Source: an uncultured Caryophanales bacterium
GTDB lineage: Bacteria; Bacillota_I; Bacilli_A; RFN20; CAG-826
NCBI GenBank assembly: GCA_947165725.1
Contig: CAMVBL010000036.1
Span: 1-10,103 of the forward strand
DNA: 10,103 nt
Direction of reading: 5' to 3'
The translations under genes were made by a program, and so were the position numbers. The notes below the pieces were generated by a model that saw only the letters and a program-made list of their open reading frames with translations, was not told the DNA's origin and did no database searches. Below, piece after piece: positions 6,503-10,103 of this stretch. Position 1 is the stretch's first letter. The number at the start of each line of letters is the position of its first letter.

Positions 6503-6531
6503 TTTATTAAAATAAAAAAATGTATTACAAT
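6503..6531 (+). promoter_or_regulatory. Promoter of the nucleotidase gene, very close to its start codon
   Basis: TACAAT at 6526-6531 is a good -10, with a weak TTTATT 17 bp upstream. The expected transcription start is about 6538-6540, only 2-4 nt before the ATG at 6542, so the mRNA may have essentially no leader. Confidence 0.45.
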
Positions 6532-6541
6532 TACCACATAC

Positions 6542-7981
6542 ATGAAGAAAATCTTAGCAACTATCTTTAGCACTTTATTTGTTTTATTCTCTTTAGCGGG
6601 TTGTGGGGCAAATAATCCCGCCAACTCTGAATCCTATGAAGGTCATCCACGAATTGTCACTCTTCAAATCGTGGGTTTTAATGATTTCCATGGTAATACC
6701 TTAGATAGTGAAACAGGTTTAGGTATTTCTAAAACCGCTTCTGTTATTAACGAAGTGACTAATAATAAATTAAATACCATCATCTTATCACAAGGTGATA
6801 TGTGGCAAGGTTCCGCGGAAAGTAACTTAACTAAAGGCTTTATCGTCACTGATTGGATGAGTGAACAAGGCTTTGTCTCAATGACATTAGGCAACCATGA
6901 ATTTGACTGGGGTGAAGACCGCATTAAAGAAAATGCTGAGATCGCTAATTTCCCATTTCTTGGTATTAATGTCTATAATCGTTCCACGAATGAAAGACCT
7001 GATTATTGTAAACCATCAGTCATCGTCAAAAAGAATGGTGTTAAAGTTGGTATTATCGGGGCAATAGGGGATTGCTATTCCTCAATCGCGGCATCTAAAG
7101 TCAAAGATGTTTATTTTAAAACAGGCACTGAATTAGATTCCTTAGTGAAATATGAGGCTAAATCATTAAAAGAGCAGGGATGTGATATAGTTATCTATTC
7201 CGTTCACGATGATGATAGTGCGTATAATACGGAATTGAGCAAAGACTATGTTGATATCGTTTTTGAAGGACATACCCACAAAAACTATATTAGAAAAGAT
7301 GATAAGGGTGTCTATCACTTACAAGGCGCTGGTTATAACAATAGCTTCTCTTACGCTAAGTTAGAAGTTGACACTAAAAATGACACATTTAAAGTTGCTG
7401 ATGTCAAAAGTATCTTTACCCATGACTACACAAAGAAAGTTGAACCTGAAATAAGATCAGAAGCTTTATTTGAAAAATATAAAAGCATTATTGGCAATGT
7501 TAGAGAACCAATCGCTGAACTTAAAAAACGCTATTATTCCGAAGATTTAAGACAATTAGTGAGCCAGTTATATCTAGAAACTGGTTTAGAAGAATGGAAA
7601 GAGAAATATAACATCTTCCTCGGTGGTGGATATCTATCTTGCCGTTCTCCATATCATTTAGGCGCAGGTGAAGTCAGCTATGCTGATATCTTCAATCTCT
7701 TCCCATTTGATAACACAATACAGTTATGTTCCTTAAAGGGCAGTGATTTAAAAACACGCTTTATGGAAACCGATAATGAAAACTATTTCATCACTTATTC
7801 TGATTATGGTAGAGCCAATCAAGAGAATGTCAATTTAAACGATACTTATTACATCGTTTGTGATAATTATTGTTCTGATTATGCCCCTAATAAGTTAACT
7901 GTTGTGGAAGAATATTCTGATCCTTTCCTATTCGCTCGAGACTTGCTTTTAAACTATGTAAGCGCAGGCAATCTTGCGTAG
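6542..7981 (+). CDS. 5'-nucleotidase/UshA-family metallophosphatase lipoprotein
   Basis: A 479-residue surface lipoprotein predicted to hydrolyse nucleotides or related phosphate esters outside the cell with two bound metals. The signal peptide MKKILATIFSTLFVLFSLAGC ends at lipobox Cys21. The metallophosphatase motifs are complete: FNDFHG (D48, H50), GDMWQGS (D86), LGNHEFDWG (N118, H119), VHDDD (H222) and FEGHTHKN (H244, H246). The C-terminal 5'-nucleotidase domain shows GGGYLSCRSPYHLGAGEVSY (361-380) and FPFDN (387-391), where substrate binds in UshA-type enzymes. The signal peptide fixes the start at 6542, yet nothing resembling a Shine-Dalgarno precedes it. The gene is flanked by terminators on both sides, so it is a single-gene unit. 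The substrate (AMP, UDP-sugar, NAD or cyclic nucleotide) cannot be told from sequence. Confidence 0.92.
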   Translation: MKKILATIFSTLFVLFSLAGCGANNPANSESYEGHPRIVTLQIVGFNDFHGNTLDSETGLGISKTASVINEVTNNKLNTIILSQGDMWQGSAESNLTKGFIVTDWMSEQGFVSMTLGNHEFDWGEDRIKENAEIANFPFLGINVYNRSTNERPDYCKPSVIVKKNGVKVGIIGAIGDCYSSIAASKVKDVYFKTGTELDSLVKYEAKSLKEQGCDIVIYSVHDDDSAYNTELSKDYVDIVFEGHTHKNYIRKDDKGVYHLQGAGYNNSFSYAKLEVDTKNDTFKVADVKSIFTHDYTKKVEPEIRSEALFEKYKSIIGNVREPIAELKKRYYSEDLRQLVSQLYLETGLEEWKEKYNIFLGGGYLSCRSPYHLGAGEVSYADIFNLFPFDNTIQLCSLKGSDLKTRFMETDNENYFITYSDYGRANQENVNLNDTYYIVCDNYCSDYAPNKLTVVEEYSDPFLFARDLLLNYVSAGNLA

Positions 7982-7998
7982 AGATTACAAAGTAATCT
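7982..7998 (+). other. Small hairpin directly after the nucleotidase stop
   Basis: AGATTAC (7982-7988) and GTAATCT (7992-7998) pair perfectly around an AAA loop, starting on the base after the TAG stop. There is no T-tract, so it is not a terminator by itself. Its arms are nearly the same as those of the real terminator at 8025-8055. Confidence 0.6.
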
Positions 7999-8024
7999 AT
8001 CAATTCAAATTATCCGAGTAGAGT

Positions 8025-8055
8025 AAAGATTATTCCTAATAGAGTAATCTTTTTT
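8025..8055 (+). terminator. Rho-independent terminator between the nucleotidase and degV-type genes
   Basis: AAAGATTA (8025-8032) pairs with TAATCTTT (8045-8052) across a 12-nt loop, running into TTTTTT. The stem is AT-rich and so moderate in strength. Arms AGATTA and TAATCT recur from the hairpin at 7982-7998, so alternative pairings exist. Confidence 0.75.
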
Positions 8056-8064
8056 ATTAATAGA

Positions 8065-8093
8065 TTTATTAATGAACTTTCTTTTCTTACTAT
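8065..8093 (+). promoter_or_regulatory. Weak promoter candidate for the degV-type gene
   Basis: TACTAT (8088-8093), overlapping TATATT (8091-8096), could be the -10; TTTATT (8065-8070) is a poor -35 at 17 bp. It is supported mainly by position, after a terminator and about 30 nt before the gene. Confidence 0.35.
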
Positions 8094-8121
8094 ATTGACG
8101 GCTGAAAAAGGAGGAACGCTT

Positions 8122-9003
8122 ATGGCAATTAAAATTTACGCTGATGCGGGTAGTAATCTATTCAAAGACATTATCGAAAAAAGAAACGCTGAAATCAAAG
8201 TGGTCAATATGTCGTTAACTATCGATGAAAAAATCTATCAATGCTATGAAGATGATATTAACGTTGACCAATTCTCTCACTCTTTTTATCAAAAGATGCG
8301 TGAAGGTAGCAAAATTGATACTTCTCAAGTCACTCCTTATACATATGAAGAAGCATTTAGAAAAGACGTAGAAGATGGTCATCAAATTATTTGCTTTGTG
8401 ATGGCTAAAGGTATTTCAGGCACATATAACTCAGCATGTATTGCTAGAGACACAATCAATAAAGAACAAGGTAAAGAAGTGGTCTATATCGTCGACAGCG
8501 CTACTGCGGGCTTTGGTGAAGGTCTTCAAGCCCTTCATGCCTATGAATTAGTGAAGAAGGGTATGTCTTTTAAAGATCTTTGCTATGAATGTGAAAAGTT
8601 CAAATTCCAGGTGAGAAGTGAATTCACTGTCGGCGATATCAAATATTTAATTAAGAAAGGTAGAGTGTCCGCTTTATTAGCGAAGTTCATCAATTTCTTA
8701 AGAATCAAATTCATCTTAAAAGGTAGTAATAAATCTAAGATTGAAGTCGCGGGTAAAGTAAGTGGCCGTAAAATGGCATTAAAAAGACTTGCGGAAACTT
8801 GCTTAGCTAAAATCAGACATCCAGAAAAACAAACAGTCTATATCTCTCATTGCGATGCCTATGATGATGCTTTATCAATTAAAAACTATTTAACCGACCA
8901 TGGTGTGAGTAATGTTGAAATCTATTTCTATGACCTCATTACAGGCGCGCACATTGGTCCTGATTCATTAGCCATCTTCTATGTTGGCGAAAATCGTGAT
9001 TAA
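8122..9003 (+). CDS. DegV/FakB-family fatty-acid-binding protein
   Basis: A 293-residue cytosolic protein of DegV type, full length. These proteins hold one fatty acid and, as FakB, present it to the kinase FakA for phosphorylation and entry into phospholipid synthesis. Motifs: KIYADAGSN (4-12), the TSQVTP loop (68-73), GISGTYNSA (98-105 region), VDSATAGFGEG (125-134), FTVGDIKYLIKKGRVS (168-183) and GAHIGP (275-280). The Thr/Ser of TSQ and SGT and the late His277 are the residues expected to hold the acid's carboxylate. The start at 8122 has AAAGGAGG 7 nt upstream; an in-frame TTG at 8095 lies before that site and is rejected. No FakA gene is visible. The gene ends before tRNA-Leu, without an obvious strong terminator between them. 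Confidence 0.92.
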   Translation: MAIKIYADAGSNLFKDIIEKRNAEIKVVNMSLTIDEKIYQCYEDDINVDQFSHSFYQKMREGSKIDTSQVTPYTYEEAFRKDVEDGHQIICFVMAKGISGTYNSACIARDTINKEQGKEVVYIVDSATAGFGEGLQALHAYELVKKGMSFKDLCYECEKFKFQVRSEFTVGDIKYLIKKGRVSALLAKFINFLRIKFILKGSNKSKIEVAGKVSGRKMALKRLAETCLAKIRHPEKQTVYISHCDAYDDALSIKNYLTDHGVSNVEIYFYDLITGAHIGPDSLAIFYVGENRD

Positions 9004-9021
9004 TTAACGTAAAATTAGTGT

Positions 9022-9050
9022 TTCTACTTTTTTCATCACTGTTATATAAT
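9022..9050 (+). promoter_or_regulatory. Promoter of tRNA-Leu
   Basis: TATAAT (9045-9050) lies 9 nt before the tRNA; TTCTAC (9022-9027) is the -35 candidate, with a 17-bp spacer. The layout matches that of tRNA-Arg. Confidence 0.6.
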
Positions 9051-9059
9051 TAACTCACT

Positions 9060-9146
9060 GCCCGAGTGGTGAAACTGGTAGACGCACTGGACTCAAAATC
9101 CAGCGGTAGCGATACCGTGCCGGTTCGATTCCGGCCTCGGGCACCA
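9060..9146 (+). tRNA. tRNA-Leu, anticodon CAA
   Basis: An 87-nt class II tRNA with encoded CCA. The acceptor GCCCGAG/CTCGGGC is fully paired. The anticodon stem is CTGGA/TCCAG around the loop CTCAAAA, giving anticodon CAA for the TTG codon. The long variable arm CGGTAGCGATACCG is typical of Leu. The D loop contains the normal GG and the T loop is the normal TTCGATT, in contrast to the tRNA-Arg in this window. Confidence 0.97.
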
Positions 9147-9157
9147 TTAGATTATTA

Positions 9158-9189
9158 AGGATTGAAACTAAGTTTCAGTCCTTTTATTT
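9158..9189. terminator. Terminator after tRNA-Leu, overlapping the end of the convergent small gene
   Basis: AGGATTGAAAC (9158-9168) pairs with GTTTCAGTCCT (9172-9182), with one T-G wobble and a 3-nt loop, followed by TTTTATTTT on the plus strand. The stop codon of the minus-strand small gene (9184-9186) lies inside the T-tract, so the same hairpin may also end transcription from that side, where the following bases are TTAATAAT. Confidence 0.85.
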
Positions 9190-9417
9190 TATCTCTTCGA
9201 CTTCGATAAAATCGCTCCAACTACCATAGTCATAATTTCTTTTGGTATCTGAAGTATTTAATCTTCTTAAATAGTGGATTTCTTTTTTAACTTCTTCAGG
9301 CAAGATTAAAGTAGGATCAACATCATCGATATTATCTTTTTCAACGGTTAATGTCTCAAATATTTCTTCAAGATGTTGGATTTCTCCTTTTCCCCATTTG
9401 ATAATAAACTTTTTCAT
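9184..9417 (-). CDS. Small acidic protein of unknown function
   Basis: I do not recognise this protein. It would be about 77 residues, starting MKKFIIKWGKG, then an acidic stretch (LEEIF, EKDNIDDVD), PEEVKKEIHYLRRLN, and YGSWSDFIEVEEIK at the C-terminus. It is rich in Asp/Glu, has no membrane segment, signal peptide or Cys, and is likely a soluble cytosolic protein. It looks coding because the composition is protein-like and it fits neatly between a terminator and a divergent promoter. The first ATG in the frame is at 9426, but AGAAG abuts it with no spacing; the ATG at 9417 has AGAAG 9 nt upstream and is preferred, though the site is weak. It is divergent from the phosphatase gene and may share its control region. 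Confidence 0.6.
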   Translation of the reverse strand: MKKFIIKWGKGEIQHLEEIFETLTVEKDNIDDVDPTLILPEEVKKEIHYLRRLNTSDTKRNYDYGSWSDFIEVEEIK

Positions 9418-9442
9418 AATAACCATCTTCTATTTAAGCACG

Positions 9443-9464
9443 TATTTGTAGACAACTACAAGTA
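9443..9464. promoter_or_regulatory. Palindrome in the divergent promoter region, candidate operator
   Basis: TTGTAG (9446-9451) and CTACAA (9456-9461) flank ACAA, and the outer TA/TA also match, giving a near-perfect 22-bp palindrome. TTGTAG can serve as a -35 on each strand: plus, with AATAAT at 9470-9475 (18 bp) or CATAAT at 9467-9472 (15 bp); minus, with TTAAAT at 9432-9437 (18 bp). A bound dimer could thus control both genes. Neither neighbour is an obvious regulator, so any cognate protein would be encoded elsewhere. Confidence 0.45.
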
Positions 9465-9475
9465 TTCATAATAAT

Positions 9476-10103
9476 ATGAAAACAGCAATGAAAATCTACG
9501 AATTATCATTTCAAAAGAATATACGTGATATCGGTGGTATGGTCACAGTTGATGGCCATCATATTAAGTATGGTCGATTAATTAGAGGTAGTGTTTTAAC
9601 TAAAATCGATGAAAACGATGAACAAATCATTAAAGGCTTAAACATCACTGATATTATCGATTTTAGAAGTCCTGATGAATTTGAGTATTATCCTGATTTC
9701 AAACTTGAAGGTGTAAGAATGCATAACCTTCCAGTTTTAAGCAAGAAAACAAACGATGAAGCTAGACAAAGAATGAAGAGTTCTGATGGTAATCTATTAT
9801 GGTTCTTGGAAGATAACACTAGTGGCTTTAATCATTTAGTGAAAGTCTATAGTGAATTTATTACCACTCAAGATGGTATAGATGCTTATAAGAAGTTCTT
9901 TGAGATTATCTTAAATGATAATAGAGTGACATATTTCCATTGCTCCCAAGGTAAAGATAGAACAGGCTTTGCGGCCTATCTAGTGGAAATCGCTCTAGGC
10001 GTATCTGAAGAAGACGCAATGAATGATTATTTATATTCAAATATCGCGATGGAAAAGCGCGCTGAGATGATGCTAAGAAAAGTGGAATATCTTCCTTTCT
10101 ATA
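9476..10103 (+). CDS. Tyrosine-phosphatase-like protein (Y_phosphatase3 family), 3' end outside window
   Basis: 209 codons are visible and the frame is open at the right edge. The protein is a cytosolic dual-specificity/protein-tyrosine-phosphatase-like enzyme, possibly acting on phosphoproteins or phosphoinositides. NIRDIGG (15-21), GRLIRGSVL (33-41) and IIDFRSPDEF (60-69) are the N-terminal family blocks. The catalytic loop HCSQGKDRTG lies at 155-164, a complete CX5R site with Cys156 and Arg162 plus the KD seen in this group. The visible part covers nearly all of the core. Two in-frame starts are possible, ATG 9476 and ATG 9488, and neither has a Shine-Dalgarno; the predicted promoter lies so close that the transcript may be leaderless. 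The gene is divergent from the small acidic gene across a palindrome. Confidence 0.88.
   Translation, partial: MKTAMKIYELSFQKNIRDIGGMVTVDGHHIKYGRLIRGSVLTKIDENDEQIIKGLNITDIIDFRSPDEFEYYPDFKLEGVRMHNLPVLSKKTNDEARQRMKSSDGNLLWFLEDNTSGFNHLVKVYSEFITTQDGIDAYKKFFEIILNDNRVTYFHCSQGKDRTGFAAYLVEIALGVSEEDAMNDYLYSNIAMEKRAEMMLRKVEYLPFY

Noticed and set aside
8095..8121. TTG start upstream of the degV-type gene
   Set aside because: The extension MTAEKGGTL is simply the translated ribosome site AAAGGAGG; ATG 8122 is correctly spaced from it and matches the family N-terminus.
1..10103. Mobile element, prophage or defence system
   Set aside because: No transposase, integrase, phage, nuclease or toxin-antitoxin motifs were found, and the tRNA 3' ends are not followed by an integrase or a duplicated attachment site.

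Overview
The window comes from an AT-rich member of the Bacillota. The evidence is the strong AAAGGAGG-type ribosome binding sites, the preference for TTA (Leu) and AGA (Arg), tRNA genes that encode their own CCA, and the PadR/HAAS, DegV and GPH families present. Lipoproteins with a LVAC or LAGC lipobox point to a single-membrane cell. No complete gene ends in TGA and none contains an in-frame TGA, so the standard bacterial code reads everything cleanly. This fits the Erysipelotrichales/RF39/Acholeplasma-like branch, but a precise taxon cannot be fixed from sequence alone. No transposase, integrase, CRISPR array or phage gene was seen; this looks like ordinary chromosome.

Layout. 1-2215 (minus strand): a TetR-family regulator followed 33 bp later by a GPH/MelB-type sugar:cation symporter that runs off the left edge. 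The regulator's promoter lies beside an inverted repeat that could be its own operator. 2385-3449 (plus): a lipoprotein esterase of the SASA/CE6 type. 3490-3567: tRNA-Arg(CCG) with a rare paired change in its elbow, followed by a terminator. 3748-4308: a single-gene flavodoxin unit. 4436-6464: a three-gene operon of PadR repressor, HAAS-domain membrane protein and a DUF4097 protein built from 14 copies of an STG-type repeat. 6542-7981: a 5'-nucleotidase-type lipoprotein with no Shine-Dalgarno and possibly leaderless. 8122-9003: a DegV/FakB fatty-acid-binding protein. 9060-9146: tRNA-Leu(CAA). 9184-9417 (minus): a small unknown protein, divergent from a tyrosine-phosphatase-like gene at 9476 that runs off the right edge.

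How the genes work together. Most units are independent and separated by clear hairpin terminators. The best-integrated system is PadR-HAAS-DUF4097, a known envelope-associated arrangement: a strong extended -10 promoter carries repeated TATAC elements where PadR could autoregulate, a HAAS protein lies in the membrane, and an anchored beta-solenoid is predicted outside. The left end (transporter, TetR regulator, secreted carbohydrate esterase) could be a small glycan-use module, but co-regulation of the esterase is inference. I found no wholly new system. The features most worth checking are the A19:U56 tRNA-Arg, the duplicated AGATTAC/GTAATCT hairpins before degV, the symmetric divergent promoter at 9443-9464, and the SD-less nucleotidase start.
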